This document shows, piece after piece, positions 6,326-6,338 of a stretch of DNA of 6,338 bases. The position numbers were made by a program, and so were the translations under genes. This DNA is from Phycisphaerales bacterium (GTDB lineage: Bacteria > Planctomycetota > Phycisphaerae > Phycisphaerales > SM1A02): contig JASMLG010000120.1 in assembly GCA_030748805.1 (NCBI GenBank), forward strand, positions 1 to 6,338, read 5' to 3'. The stretch's first letter is position 1, and each line of letters starts with the position of its first letter. The notes under the pieces are model-generated. The model was not told where the DNA came from. It did not search any database and saw only the letters and a list, made by a program, of their open reading frames with translations.

Positions 6326-6338
6326 ATTTTACTGTCAA
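6326..6338 (-). promoter_or_regulatory. Possible arsM promoter bases, incomplete at the window edge
   Basis: Reading leftward, TTGACA (6338-6333) is a perfect sigma-70 -35 hexamer and TAAAAT (6331-6326) matches the -10 box at five of six bases. They are only one base apart, so they cannot belong to the same promoter. With TAAAAT as -10, the -35 would lie beyond the window and the leader would be about 15-20 bases. With TTGACA as -35, the -10 would fall on the poor TAATGG (6317-6312), overlapping the ribosome site. The first reading is better. Confidence 0.3.

Overview
The window looks like chromosomal DNA from a Gram-negative, probably environmental bacterium. A large membrane-anchored multiheme c-type cytochrome, a CRTAC1-type FG-GAP/ASPIC protein translationally coupled to it, and a compact arsenosugar-type arsenite methyltransferase are the kind of content I associate from memory with Planctomycetota and other aquatic or sediment lineages. 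That placement is inference; there is no rRNA or other phylogenetic marker here.

Layout. Positions 2-160 (+) hold the C-terminal end of an unrecognised protein cut by the window edge. It converges with a secreted alpha/beta-hydrolase-like gene (157-1068, -); one TTAA tetranucleotide supplies both stop codons. A short divergent gap (1081-1143) with an AT-rich interrupted dyad separates the hydrolase from a rightward two-gene operon. That operon encodes a cytochrome with five predicted membrane helices and five heme c motifs (1144-3477), then a membrane-anchored seven-repeat FG-GAP/ASPIC-UnbV protein (3474-5240) that starts on an ATGA overlap. The 252-base gap 5241-5492 contains two near-identical tandem copies of a hairpin-forming repeat of about 95 bases and a fragment of a third. 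Finally arsM (5493-6302, -) points left toward the repeats; its ribosome binding site and possible promoter bases lie at the right edge.

How the genes may work together. The cytochrome and CRTAC1-like protein almost certainly form one functional unit. The cytochrome could carry electrons between the quinone pool, via a b-type heme module in the membrane helices, and periplasmic c-hemes. The calcium-binding propeller protein would sit beside it on the periplasmic face. No substrate can be read from the sequence. The hydrolase and arsM are separate transcription units, but they share an identical 12-base leader (ATGGAGAAAAAC), which settles the start codon of both. arsM lacks the usual arsenic-operon neighbours in this window.

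The items most worth a second look are the combined b-heme/c-heme cytochrome with its coupled CRTAC1 partner, the repeat whose arms pair far better as minus-strand RNA than as plus-strand RNA, and the short ArsM with a CCCSSDGCC tail.
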